A DNA stretch of 64,000 nucleotides from Bacteroidales bacterium (GTDB taxonomy: Bacteria > Bacteroidota > Bacteroidia > Bacteroidales > UBA1715). The stretch lies in assembly GCA_024402335.1 (NCBI GenBank), contig JAKSTZ010000014.1:1-64000 (forward strand), given 5' to 3'. Positions 1 through 8,653 of the stretch are shown in pieces; position 1 is the first letter of the stretch; each line of letters opens with the position of its first letter. The position numbers were made by a program, and so were the translations under genes. The notes beneath the pieces were generated by a model. It was not told the origin of the DNA, ran no database searches, and saw only the letters and a program-made list of their open reading frames with translations.

Positions 1-149
1 AAATATTGATAATTAAACGATTGCTTTATTTGTATTTTCTACCGTCCTGAGCACAAAATTGTAACCAATAGGAATAGAAAAGAGTCTTATTCTTCATAAG
101 AATATTATTTAGAAAGAAACTATCTTTCTAAACTTTTTTTGCTAAAACT

Positions 150-1838
150 ATGAATGAAAATATTAAGTGTTATTTCAAATCATTGGCTCTTGTAAGTTTG
201 TTTCTTGTTTTTGTGTTTGGAACAAATGCACAAACACATTCATTAGCTTTTGATGATATAGAAGTAATACATTGTACAGGTGATGTTTTTTATTATGTAA
301 TAGATAAGGAGATTCAAATATTTCCAAAAGTAGATGGAAATATTTGTGAACCTTGGAAAAACAAATTTTCATTGTCTACAGGTATTGATATGTGGGGAGG
401 GTATCGTATTGGATCTGAGCACGCTGGAGAATGGTTGGTTTTTGATTTGACATCGGAGCCTTGGAAAATGACATTAACATCAATAGCTCCTGATTGTGGA
501 CCGGTTACACCATATATAGATGTGAAAAACACAAATTCAACAATAAAAATGACTCCAGGAAGTCCGTCGTCTTCTATTGAATTTGTTCCTTCTGTAAAAA
601 ATTTAGATGCAACATGTAACATAATAATGTCAATAGATGATGAAGAACATTTTGTTATTGATGGCTATAGTGTAAGAATAAAAGAGGAAGTTAGTGAACT
701 AAATGTCTTCACTGCAAATGTTACATTTCATTCAGATTGTGATGGAGTAGAAGATGTTGTCATTCCTATAAAGGGTGATGTGAGCGTTTGGCCCAAATCT
801 TATTCGTTAAAAAAGTCTTGTGATGGCGGAAATACATGGTCTGATTATGAATTATCTACAGATGAAAATGGAGATATTTCCTTAGTTTTAAATTCATCTG
901 AATCTTGCATCTATGAGAATATTTCAACTATAGAATGTCGTAATTTTATTTTGTCAACTTCTGCACAGGATTATTCGAATTGTAAGTTTGTGAATAAGGG
1001 AAGTATTATTGCTAGTGAAACTATATATTATGGAAAGGAAAATGCTTTGATTGGAGGTAATGAGGCTGTTTATTTTGATTGCCAAGGAGTTTTTATAGCA
1101 AAGAATTTTCAAACAAATTATAGAAATGCTACTTCTGCAATTAAAGGTGCTTTTAGAATAGAAAACTCATTTGAGGTGATAAAGGCACAGGGACAGGATC
1201 TTGAAATTAGTCAATGTGCAGATATTAAGGCAAAAAAAGCAAAAATAGATTTCTCGGGCGGTACTATGAAGTTGAATTTGTATGGACACATGAATGTGGA
1301 AGAATTAATAGTTATTAATATGATATTCGTTTATTCTGGGGCAATGTTAACAACAGGAGAAACATTTATCGATTCGAAGCTTCAGATTGTTTCATATCCG
1401 GAGTCTATTGTAAATCTTTGTTATAATCCTACCACTGGGCCTGATTTGTTAGGCTTTTGTTCGGGCGTGGTTTTGTATAATTATGGAGACTATGGTTGGG
1501 CTACTAAAGACCCGGAGGAAGAAGGTGATCTTAATAATTTGTCTTTTGAAAAATATTCTACGGCTGCGTCTTATTTGCATGTCTCTGAAATCAAAGCACA
1601 GAAAAAAATAAAGGCATATTCAACGTATGAGGATTGTATCGCAGAAAAAGATTTGTCTAAGCTTCTAGGTTACGATGATGATCCATTCCTTCCTAAGGAT
1701 AAGGAATTGAATCGTTTGTATAATTGTAATCCTTGTTCAAAAGACTATGAGGATACGAAAATCCAATTTAGGGAGACGAATAAACAAGTTTACCGAATTA
1801 TAAATGGTAAGTTGATTTATTGTGAGAATGACAATTAA
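150..1838 (+). CDS. Secreted protein of unknown function (562 aa)
   Basis: I do not recognise this gene. The protein begins with a signal peptide (basic start, hydrophobic residues about 12-24, cleavage likely after the TNAQ at 25-28), so it should leave the cytoplasm. The remainder is rich in short beta-strand-like segments. Residues about 260-420 alternate hydrophobic and polar residues in a way that suggests a beta-helix or stacked beta-sandwich, and there are many cysteines for a secreted protein. The last 25 residues do not look like a standard type IX sorting tail, because they lack the PNP motif and the glycine-containing final strands. It stands alone: a strong bidirectional terminator follows it and the next gene is convergent. 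The ATG is preceded by a near-match -7 box (TATCTTTC, 121-128). It is probably a surface or periplasmic protein; no function is offered. Confidence 0.8.
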   Translation: MNENIKCYFKSLALVSLFLVFVFGTNAQTHSLAFDDIEVIHCTGDVFYYVIDKEIQIFPKVDGNICEPWKNKFSLSTGIDMWGGYRIGSEHAGEWLVFDLTSEPWKMTLTSIAPDCGPVTPYIDVKNTNSTIKMTPGSPSSSIEFVPSVKNLDATCNIIMSIDDEEHFVIDGYSVRIKEEVSELNVFTANVTFHSDCDGVEDVVIPIKGDVSVWPKSYSLKKSCDGGNTWSDYELSTDENGDISLVLNSSESCIYENISTIECRNFILSTSAQDYSNCKFVNKGSIIASETIYYGKENALIGGNEAVYFDCQGVFIAKNFQTNYRNATSAIKGAFRIENSFEVIKAQGQDLEISQCADIKAKKAKIDFSGGTMKLNLYGHMNVEELIVINMIFVYSGAMLTTGETFIDSKLQIVSYPESIVNLCYNPTTGPDLLGFCSGVVLYNYGDYGWATKDPEEEGDLNNLSFEKYSTAASYLHVSEIKAQKKIKAYSTYEDCIAEKDLSKLLGYDDDPFLPKDKELNRLYNCNPCSKDYEDTKIQFRETNKQVYRIINGKLIYCENDN

Positions 1839-1845
1839 AAAGAAA

Positions 1846-1882
1846 CAAAAAAGGTCTTGACTTTATAATCAAGACCTTTTTT
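1846..1882. terminator. Bidirectional rho-independent terminator
   Basis: A perfect 8-bp stem (GGTCTTGA at 1853-1860, TCAAGACC at 1869-1876) is flanked by an A-run on the left and a T-run on the right. It can therefore end both the plus-strand secreted-protein gene and the convergent alcohol dehydrogenase gene. Confidence 0.9.
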
Positions 1883-1901
1883 GTTTAAGAGAGTCCTACA
1901 A

Positions 1902-3071
1902 TTATAGAGCTAGTCTGTAGATGTTTTCAATGTCTTTTGCTTTAAGATGAACGAAACCACTAGTTTCGCCGTCGCCGATACCAAAATTCTTAACAAGTGT
2001 TGGAATGTCTTCTTCTTTTGCTCCTAATTCTGCAAATGTAAGAGGCATGCCAATAGATTTTAAGAAATTTTTAAATGCTTGAATTCCGTCCATTGCAGTC
2101 TTTAGTGGGTTGGCGAAGTCCATCTTGCAATTCCATACGCGAGTTGCCATTTGGGCAAATCTCATTACATCATGCTCAACTACATATGTCATCCATGCTG
2201 GCATAATAACGGCAAGACCGGCACCATGAGCGCAGTCGTATAAAGCAGAAAGTTCGTGTTCTATACCATGGCTGTTCCAGTCTTGGTCGCGGCCAACACC
2301 TACTATATTATTATGAGCGACCATTCCTGCCCACATAATGTTAGCACGTGCTTGATAGTCATTAGGATTTGCAATTACTTTTGGCGTTTTATGTATCATC
2401 GACAATAAGACAGCTTCGCACAAACGGTCGGTTGTTTCTACATTTTGTGTATTAGTGAAATATCGTTCAAAAACATGGGCCATGATGTCTGTTGCACCAC
2501 ATGCTGTTTGGTATGCTGGCAATGTCATCGTAAGTGCCGGATTTAGGATAGAGAACTTCGGACGAATTAAGTCTGAACCAGCACCACGTTTTAACATACC
2601 ATCTTCTTTTGTTATTACGGAATCTCCAGAACCTTCGCTACCAGCTGCGGCAATTGTTAAGACTGTACCTACAGGTAGAGCTGCTTTTGGACTGTTCTTT
2701 CCTGAGTAGAAATCCCAGAAATCGCCTTCGTATGGAACACCCATTGCAATTGCTTTTGCTGAGTCGATTGTAGAACCACCACCTACAGCTACAATAAAGT
2801 TTATGTTTTCCTTACGGCAAAGTTCTATACCCTCGTACACTTTGCTGTCAAGAGGGTTTGGATGAACGCCGCCAAGTTCACAAAATGCAATGCCGCTTTC
2901 TGTAAGTGATTGTTTTACTCTGTCTAAAAGTCCGGAACGAACAACTGAACCCCCTCCATAATGTATAAGCACTTTAGAACCACCAAATTCACGCACAAGT
3001 GCACCACAATTCTTTTCTGTTTCTTGTCCGAATACAAATTTTGTCGGACTGTAAAATGAGAAATTTTCCAT
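1902..3071 (-). CDS. Iron-containing alcohol dehydrogenase (butanol dehydrogenase/YqhD type)
   Basis: This is an NAD(P)H-dependent group III alcohol dehydrogenase that interconverts short-chain aldehydes or ketones and alcohols in the cytoplasm. The 389-residue length is standard. The N-terminal dinucleotide domain carries the GGGS motif (residues 97-100) followed by D103. The C-terminal helical domain keeps the metal ligands expected for the family: the D and H of GATDIMAH, the H of GIEHELS and the H of DCAHGAG. Sequence style is closest to the butanol dehydrogenase (BdhA/YqhD) branch, whose members often reduce fermentation aldehydes or toxic carbonyls; the true substrate cannot be read from the sequence. 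It is a single gene with its own -7 box 26 bases upstream of the ATG and a terminator downstream. Confidence 0.93.
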   Translation of the reverse strand: MENFSFYSPTKFVFGQETEKNCGALVREFGGSKVLIHYGGGSVVRSGLLDRVKQSLTESGIAFCELGGVHPNPLDSKVYEGIELCRKENINFIVAVGGGSTIDSAKAIAMGVPYEGDFWDFYSGKNSPKAALPVGTVLTIAAAGSEGSGDSVITKEDGMLKRGAGSDLIRPKFSILNPALTMTLPAYQTACGATDIMAHVFERYFTNTQNVETTDRLCEAVLLSMIHKTPKVIANPNDYQARANIMWAGMVAHNNIVGVGRDQDWNSHGIEHELSALYDCAHGAGLAVIMPAWMTYVVEHDVMRFAQMATRVWNCKMDFANPLKTAMDGIQAFKNFLKSIGMPLTFAELGAKEEDIPTLVKNFGIGDGETSGFVHLKAKDIENIYRLAL

Positions 3072-3096
3072 ATAATTTGTAAAGTAGTTTATTGCT

Positions 3097-3104
3097 CAAA
3101 AATA
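3097..3104 (-). promoter_or_regulatory. -7 promoter element of the alcohol dehydrogenase gene
   Basis: The minus strand reads TATTTTTG, an exact match to the Bacteroidota -7 consensus TAnnTTTG. It lies 26 bases before the ATG at 3071. Confidence 0.6.
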
Positions 3105-3177
3105 GTTTTTTTTTCTTGAAATTTTGTTGCTTTGTGGAATCGCAAAATTTTTGTGGCTTTACAAAATATTTAGGGAA

Positions 3178-3549
3178 ATGGAAATTGGATTAAAGAATAC
3201 ATCGCAAACTGTTGTTACAGAAAAGAATACTGCAAAAACTATGGGCTCGGGAAACTTAGATGTTTTTGCCACGCCTGCAATGGTTGCTCTTATGGAAAAT
3301 GCTGCTATGAATGCGGTTGCAAATGAATTACCGCAAGGCTCAACAACAGTGGGAAGCCTTATGAATACAACTCATATAAAACCATCGGGTATAGGTGCTA
3401 TAATTACAGCAACCGCAGAACTTGTTGCCGTAGAAGGACGAAAGCTAACGTTTCATGTGTCTGCCAGTGATGGGGACTCTATTATCGGTGAAGGCGAACA
3501 TGTACGTTTTATTGTTGATATAGAACGATTTATGGAAAAAGTAAAATAA
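3178..3549 (+). CDS. FlK-like hotdog-fold acyl-CoA thioesterase
   Basis: This is a small (123 aa) hotdog-fold protein resembling the fluoroacetyl-CoA-specific thioesterase family. Family members hydrolyse acyl-CoA thioesters in the cytoplasm. The family pattern is visible: the FATPAMVALMENAA segment near residues 32-45, the SLMNTTHIKPSGIGA segment around 60-75, and the terminal GEGEHVRFIVD strand. I chose the ATG at 3178 rather than the upstream in-frame TTG at 3124, because the extra 18 residues are not part of the fold. It is divergent from the alcohol dehydrogenase gene. It probably removes or recycles an unusual short acyl-CoA; the substrate is unknown. Confidence 0.85.
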   Translation: MEIGLKNTSQTVVTEKNTAKTMGSGNLDVFATPAMVALMENAAMNAVANELPQGSTTVGSLMNTTHIKPSGIGAIITATAELVAVEGRKLTFHVSASDGDSIIGEGEHVRFIVDIERFMEKVK

Positions 3550-3613
3550 TTTTTAATTTTTCGTGCAGTCTTTTGTCATTTTTAGTACTATATAAGTGTA
3601 TTAATTGAATTAT

Positions 3614-4243
3614 ATGAAAAAATTTGTTCTAGCCATTTGTGCAATTTGCTTTGTCGTAGGAGTGACAGCCCAGACAGAAAAATCTGTTTCGTATCAAATT
3701 GAATTGGATGCAATGCATTCAAATTCTTCTACTAATCATTATTACTCTAATTTTGGTGCGGAACTTCATTTAAACAGGCTTGTAAATCGACATAGTTTCG
3801 GAGTTGGTTTTGGAGAAGTTTATAATGGTGGTCGTTTTTATGATTGGTATTGTGATTGTGCAACAGGAACTCCAATTAGTCAACGTACGAGTTGTTGGAA
3901 TAAATGGTTTACAATAAACCTAAACTATACATATAAAGTGTATTCCGCAGATCATTCTTCTATTTTATTCGGACCATTTGTTGGCCTTAATTATTTGATT
4001 ATAAATGAGAGTGGTCGGAAAAATGATGTGCATTATGACTATGATAAAACCTTTAATAATAGGTTTGGTCTTGGGATAGCTTTGGAATATGAAGTCAGAT
4101 TCAATGCCTTTTCAACCTCACTGAAAGTTGCACCAAATTTTGTTTATATTAGTACACCTATGGATGGTGTACATCATGATGTTATTTTTATTATGTTTAA
4201 TATGAATAGAAGCATTTCAATAAAATATACATTTGGGAAGTAA
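3614..4243 (+). CDS. Small outer-membrane beta-barrel protein, function unknown
   Basis: The 209-residue protein has a clear signal peptide (MKKFVLAICAICFVVGVTAQ), after which alternating hydrophobic and aromatic strands run to the C-terminus. That is the layout of an 8-stranded outer-membrane barrel of the porin/OmpW-like size class. Aromatic girdle residues (Y, F, W) recur at strand ends, and the last strand ends in a basic residue rather than a terminal aromatic. The start is the ATG at 3614; an in-frame TTG at 3605 would add only three residues. It follows the thioesterase gene by 64 bases and may share its transcript. No specific function can be assigned. Confidence 0.72.
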   Translation: MKKFVLAICAICFVVGVTAQTEKSVSYQIELDAMHSNSSTNHYYSNFGAELHLNRLVNRHSFGVGFGEVYNGGRFYDWYCDCATGTPISQRTSCWNKWFTINLNYTYKVYSADHSSILFGPFVGLNYLIINESGRKNDVHYDYDKTFNNRFGLGIALEYEVRFNAFSTSLKVAPNFVYISTPMDGVHHDVIFIMFNMNRSISIKYTFGK

Positions 4244-4254
4244 TCTTTATGAAC

Positions 4255-4292
4255 AAAAAAACGCAGAAACTAAAAGATAGATTCTGCGTTTT
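4255..4292. terminator. Bidirectional terminator between barrel and CobW genes
   Basis: An 8-bp stem, ACGCAGAA (4261-4268) with TTCTGCGT (4282-4289), is flanked by A6 on the left and TTTTC on the right. A nearly identical stem occurs at 21008-21037. Confidence 0.85.
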
Positions 4293-4293
4293 C

Positions 4294-4316
4294 ATTAATC
4301 ACTAATTATTAATCAC
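4294..4316. repeat. Two copies of ATTAATCAC
   Basis: ATTAATCAC occurs at 4294-4302 and 4308-4316, running into the stop codon of the CobW gene. The unit is closely related to the ATTAATC heptamer array at 19984-20046. Confidence 0.7.
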
Positions 4317-5632
4317 TCATCTAAGCATTCATCCAAATCTCTGGTGATTTGTTCTTTATCCATCTTTTGGCCGATGAATACGATTTTTTCCATACGGTCG
4401 CCGTATGTTTCGTCCCAGTCGCGAAGAATTCCAGGCTCTTGTTGTACTAATTTGTCGAATTCTTCTTTTGGAGCAGTTGCAAACCAAAGTCCCGCTTCTG
4501 TCAATTTCTTTTGTACGCCTGCTTGTTCAAATAGATATGACATATCTGGATTGTCGTTAAAGTAGCATACACCTTTGGCACGAATAATTGATTTTGGCCA
4601 TTTCTTTGTTACGTAGTCTTCGAATTTAATAGCATCGAATGCTTTTCTTCGGTAGTAAACAAATGTGCCGATTCCATATTCTTCAACTTCACCGCCTTCG
4701 TGGTCGTGATGATGATGGTGGCAGTGACAATGTGGGTCGTCACATTCACCTTCTCCGTGATGATGGTGATGCTCGTGCTCGTGTTCTTCATCATCTTCAT
4801 CGTGGTCATGGTGGTGGCAATGATGTTCATGCTCTTCGTGTTCATGATGATGGTGGTGATGATGATCAGCTTTTGCCTCGCGCTCTTCTTCCTCAGTTGC
4901 TTGTTTTTCTATTTCTTGAATCCAACCTGCGCTGACTGCAACTTGGTTGTAGTCAAATAGTTCTGTGTAAATAATTTGTTCCAAATCAACATTAGCATAG
5001 TCTGCTTCTATAATTTGTGTGTTTGGTCGTAATGCTTGTATGATTTGTTTTACTCGTTCCAATTCTGCCGGTGAGATTTCGCTTACTTTGTTGAGAATTA
5101 CTAAATTACAGAATTCGATTTGTTGAATAAGAAGATTTTCTATGTCTTCGTCGTCAATGTTTTTCTTAGTTAGATCTTTTCCGCAATCGAATTCGCTTTG
5201 CATACGTAATGCGTCAACTACGGTTACGATGCAGTCAAGGTTCGCGATACCGTATTTTGTATATTCTGCTTCCATTTGCGGAATAGAGCAGATAGTTCTT
5301 GCGATAGGTTCAGGTTCGCAAATACCGCTGGCTTCAATTACAATGTAATCGAATCTGTCCATTTTTAGGATCTCGTTCAATTGTTCGATGAGGTCCATTT
5401 TTAATGTACAGCAAATACAACCATTTTGTAGTGCGACAAGACTTTCGTCTTTTTTGCCAACAACGCCACCTTTTTGAATTAAGTCTGCGTCTATGTTTAC
5501 TTCGCCGATGTCATTTACGATTACCGCGAATTTTATACCTTTTTTATTTGATAAAATATGATTTACCAAAGTTGTCTTACCACTTCCTAGGTAGCCGGTT
5601 AGAAGAACAACTGGAGTTATTTTTTGTTGCAT
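4313..5632 (-). CDS. CobW/COG0523-family GTPase with a His-rich metal-binding loop
   Basis: This is a G3E-family P-loop GTPase of the CobW/YjiA/ZNG1 group, whose members act as GTP-driven metal chaperones, often for zinc. The Walker A (GYLGSGKT, residues 13-20), the CxCC metal motif (C72, C74, C75), the switch region and the NKVS guanine-specificity element (181-184) are all present. The C-terminal CobW domain follows at about 318-430. The two halves are joined by an exceptionally His-rich segment (residues 257-311, 30 His in 55 residues), far longer than in the E. coli family member. Together with the CxCC motif this argues for binding several divalent metals. It lies directly downstream of trxB (8 bases apart) and is probably cotranscribed with it. 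The metal and client protein are not shown by the sequence. Confidence 0.92.
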   Translation of the reverse strand: MQQKITPVVLLTGYLGSGKTTLVNHILSNKKGIKFAVIVNDIGEVNIDADLIQKGGVVGKKDESLVALQNGCICCTLKMDLIEQLNEILKMDRFDYIVIEASGICEPEPIARTICSIPQMEAEYTKYGIANLDCIVTVVDALRMQSEFDCGKDLTKKNIDDEDIENLLIQQIEFCNLVILNKVSEISPAELERVKQIIQALRPNTQIIEADYANVDLEQIIYTELFDYNQVAVSAGWIQEIEKQATEEEEREAKADHHHHHHHEHEEHEHHCHHHDHDEDDEEHEHEHHHHHGEGECDDPHCHCHHHHHDHEGGEVEEYGIGTFVYYRRKAFDAIKFEDYVTKKWPKSIIRAKGVCYFNDNPDMSYLFEQAGVQKKLTEAGLWFATAPKEEFDKLVQQEPGILRDWDETYGDRMEKIVFIGQKMDKEQITRDLDECLDE

Positions 5633-5640
5633 TGTTTTAT

Positions 5641-6588
5641 TTATTTAGATTGTAGATAATGTTCTGCATCAAGGGCGGCCTTGCATCCAGAAGCTGCAGC
5701 TGTAATAGCTTGGCGGTAGGTAGGATCTTGCACGTCTCCGCAAGCAAATACACCTTGTATGTTTGTTTTTGCACCTTTCCCTTCGGTAACGATATAACCA
5801 TTTTCGTCTAACGTAATTTGTCCCTTGAAAATGTCGGTGTTTGGTTTATGTCCGATGGCAAGGAATAGTCCGTCAACATCAATGGTTACTTCTTCTTTAC
5901 CTTGTTTTTCTAAGCGAAGTCCTGTAACGTAAGATTCATTGCCAAGAACTTCTTTGGTAACATGTTCAAAAAGAATTTCAACATTAGCAGTGTTCATTAT
6001 TCGTTCCTGAAGAACTTTTGAAGCGCGGAGATAATCTTTGCGTACGATCAAATATACTTTTGCAGCGAGTCCGGCTAAATATAAAGCGTCTCCAACGGCA
6101 GTGTCGCCACCACCAACTACAGCTACAGTTTTCTTTCTATAGAAGAAACCATCGCAAACAGCGCAGGCAGAAACGCCGCCTCCCAATTCGCGATATTTGC
6201 GTTCGCTTTCCAAACCCAAATAACGTGCAGAAGCGCCTGTAGCGATAATTACCACATTTGCCGTAATTTCCAAGTTGTCGTCAATAATAACTTTCTTTTC
6301 TGTATCACTTAGTTGAACAGCAGTTGCAACACCTTCGCGAATATCGGCACCGAATTTTAATGCTTGGTTACGAATGTCTTCCATCATAGCCATGCCATTT
6401 ACACCTTCAGGGTAACCAGGGAAGTTTTCAACTTCGTTTGTTGTGGTTAGCTGACCTCCGCACTGGAAACCTTCGTATAAAACAGGTTGTAAGTTTGCTC
6501 GCGAAGCATAAATTGCAGCTGTGTAACCTGCTGGTCCACTGCCTATTATTAAACAATTTACAGTTTCTTTATTCATTATTGTATGCAT
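5641..6588 (-). CDS. trxB: Thioredoxin-disulfide reductase
   Basis: This flavoenzyme uses NADPH to reduce thioredoxin in the cytoplasm. The 315-residue length, the N-terminal FAD-binding GSGPAGYTAAIYA motif, the redox-active CAVCD motif, the GGGDTAVGDA NADPH-binding motif and the C-terminal GVFACGDVQD motif all match TrxB. Two ATG codons lie at the start (6588 and 6576); the second (MNKETV) fits family N-termini better, but neither is excluded. It is followed at once by the CobW GTPase gene, which would place thiol reduction and metal handling on one transcript. Confidence 0.97.
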   Translation of the reverse strand: MHTIMNKETVNCLIIGSGPAGYTAAIYASRANLQPVLYEGFQCGGQLTTTNEVENFPGYPEGVNGMAMMEDIRNQALKFGADIREGVATAVQLSDTEKKVIIDDNLEITANVVIIATGASARYLGLESERKYRELGGGVSACAVCDGFFYRKKTVAVVGGGDTAVGDALYLAGLAAKVYLIVRKDYLRASKVLQERIMNTANVEILFEHVTKEVLGNESYVTGLRLEKQGKEEVTIDVDGLFLAIGHKPNTDIFKGQITLDENGYIVTEGKGAKTNIQGVFACGDVQDPTYRQAITAAASGCKAALDAEHYLQSK

Positions 6589-6639
6589 AAAAATTTCGTG
6601 GGTTAAATGTAATAGAATTTCAAGATTTTTTTCTATTCG

Positions 6640-6666
6640 GAATCATTATTTTTAGAATCATTATTT
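6640..6666. repeat. 12-base direct repeat upstream of the GH44-like gene
   Basis: GAATCATTATTT occurs at 6640-6651 and 6655-6666, 15 bases apart. It sits just upstream of the -7 box at 6685, where an activator or the -33 contact would lie. Confidence 0.5.
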
Positions 6667-6684
6667 CTGTAAATAATATTATTG

Positions 6685-6692
6685 TATATTTG
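6685..6692 (+). promoter_or_regulatory. -7 promoter element of the GH44-like gene
   Basis: TATATTTG is an exact match to TAnnTTTG, 21 bases before the ATG at 6714. Its position rules out the upstream in-frame TTG at 6690 as the start, because that codon lies inside the promoter. Confidence 0.65.
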
Positions 6693-6713
6693 TATAATAT
6701 ATGGGGACTTAAA

Positions 6714-8624
6714 ATGCTATTCGTGAAAAAATATTTATTGTTAGTTATAACGATTTTTGTATCGTTGTTTAGTTTTTCTCAGGTTTTTGTTACAATTAAT
6801 GCAGACGAAGGGAATCGTTTGATTTCTCCCTATTTGTATGCGAAAAATAGTGCAATTAATAATATAGAAAATGCAAAATCTGATTTGCAGTTGGCACAAG
6901 AAGCTGGTATAAATATGACTCGTCAAAATAATGGCAACAATGCAACCAACTATAATTGGCGAAAAAAAATAACTTGTCATCCTGATTGGTACAACAATGT
7001 ATATGCCTGTGATTGGGATGCAGTTGCTCAAAATTTGAATAGTTTTTCTCCAACAATACAGGGAATGTTTGCATTCCAGTTGTGCGGTCGTGTTGCTAGT
7101 ACGAATGCTTATAATTTTAAAGATTGGGAGTATAATGGTTCACAATGGTGGGAAGGATGTTCAAAGAATTTATGTGGAGGAGGAACTGTTACAAAAAATA
7201 GTGACGGAACATTTTCATTTACTAATGGAGACATTAGTTTGTATACAGAGGAGTGGCCAATGGATTCCTCAGTCGCTATTTTAACTCATTGGGAGAAAGA
7301 TTTGAATTTAGATTTGAATCAATTTAAGTATTGGAATATGGATAATGAGTTTGAAATTTGGGGTTCAACTCATGATGATATGTTTCCTGTTGTAAATGAT
7401 GAGGTTTATGAAATGATGATGCAAAATTATTTTGCTACGGTGAAAATTGCAAGAAAGTTATTTCCTAATATAAAAATAACGGGACCGGTTGCAGCTTCGG
7501 AATGGACGTGGTTTTGCCCATCAGGAGGAAAACCAACTTATAAAGGGGTAACATACACTTGGCTTGAATATTTTATACTTCGTTGTGCAGAAGAAGAGAA
7601 GGCATGTGGTGTGAAAATGATAGATGTAATTGATCTACATAACTATCCGGATGATGATGATGTCGCAGATATTCTTCAAACGCATAGAATGTATTGGGAT
7701 AAAGATTACAAATATCCCAAGGCAAATGGTGTTAAACAAGTAAATGCTCCAATAGGTAATGGGTGGGATAATTCAATAACAACTGAATGTATTTTTGTAC
7801 GTTGTCAGGAATGGATTGATAAATATTTTGGAAAAGGTTATGATGTCTCGTATGGTATTTCGGAATATAATACAAAAGATGTCGCTTCAAATAATGCTAT
7901 GATTACGGCGTTGGCATATGCGTCGAGTTTAGGTGAAGGTGCTCGAAATGGTATGGAGTATTTTATCCCTTGGGGATGGAAATATGGTATGTGGGAAACG
8001 GTACATTTATTTTCTCGTTATGCAAAATCTATAAATGTGTCTGCTGTATCTAGTAATGAAGATATGGTTTCTGCATATACCTCTAAAAATGAAAATAATG
8101 ATTCTTTGACCATTATTTTTGTAAATCGTGCGACAAGTGCTATGCAGGTATCTACAACAATTGAAAACTTTTCTGTAGAAAATAATGATTATACAACGTA
8201 TCAACTGGCAAACCTCCCAGATTCAAAAGAGACATTTTTGTCTCATACAAACAATGCATTGCAGACATCTACGGTTTCTGTGAATGATAACAATATGACG
8301 ATGTCATTGCCAGCTTATTCAATGACCGCTGTTGTCTTGAAAAATAAAACTGATAAAGAGGATGCTCCTTCTGCAATAGAGCAGGTGTCTGAATCAAGTT
8401 GCACGATTTCTCCAAATCCTTGTGAAAATGAAGTTACATTTGTCGCAGGAAAGAGAATAAAAACAATTGCGGTATTTAATGTTACAGGGGCGTGTCAATC
8501 TACTTATCTTGTTGATGCTTTAGAAACAACAATAGATGTTTCGCATTTATCGTCAGGCGTGTATGTAGCAAAAATTTTATATGCAGATAATTCGTCTGAA
8601 ATAAAACAATTTGTAAAGAATTAA
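6714..8624 (+). CDS. Secreted GH44-like glycoside hydrolase with type IX sorting domain
   Basis: This is a 636-residue secreted enzyme. A signal peptide (residues 1-23) is followed by a catalytic region (about 25-540) whose motifs resemble family GH44 endo-beta-glucanases/mannanases/xyloglucanases. They are an N-terminal RQNNGNNATNYNW segment (70-82), a WNMDNEFEIW acid/base motif (E212) and a YGISEYN nucleophile motif (E384). GH44 enzymes normally have Pro after the first catalytic Glu; here it is Phe, so the assignment is to a divergent member. Residues about 560-636 form a type A C-terminal sorting domain (SPNP, then GVYVAKI), which directs export through the type IX system and usually attachment to the cell surface. 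The substrate is probably a plant beta-glucan, xyloglucan or mannan. The gene has its own promoter. Confidence 0.75.
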   Translation: MLFVKKYLLLVITIFVSLFSFSQVFVTINADEGNRLISPYLYAKNSAINNIENAKSDLQLAQEAGINMTRQNNGNNATNYNWRKKITCHPDWYNNVYACDWDAVAQNLNSFSPTIQGMFAFQLCGRVASTNAYNFKDWEYNGSQWWEGCSKNLCGGGTVTKNSDGTFSFTNGDISLYTEEWPMDSSVAILTHWEKDLNLDLNQFKYWNMDNEFEIWGSTHDDMFPVVNDEVYEMMMQNYFATVKIARKLFPNIKITGPVAASEWTWFCPSGGKPTYKGVTYTWLEYFILRCAEEEKACGVKMIDVIDLHNYPDDDDVADILQTHRMYWDKDYKYPKANGVKQVNAPIGNGWDNSITTECIFVRCQEWIDKYFGKGYDVSYGISEYNTKDVASNNAMITALAYASSLGEGARNGMEYFIPWGWKYGMWETVHLFSRYAKSINVSAVSSNEDMVSAYTSKNENNDSLTIIFVNRATSAMQVSTTIENFSVENNDYTTYQLANLPDSKETFLSHTNNALQTSTVSVNDNNMTMSLPAYSMTAVVLKNKTDKEDAPSAIEQVSESSCTISPNPCENEVTFVAGKRIKTIAVFNVTGACQSTYLVDALETTIDVSHLSSGVYVAKILYADNSSEIKQFVKN

Positions 8625-8653
8625 TTCGTTGATTGGAAATAATTTCAAATACA

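Noticed and set aside
4609..4960. Open frames opposite the His-rich loop of the CobW gene, on both strands
   Set aside because: They arise from the repetitive CAT/GAT codons of the loop in other frames. They have biased composition, no start context and no family likeness.
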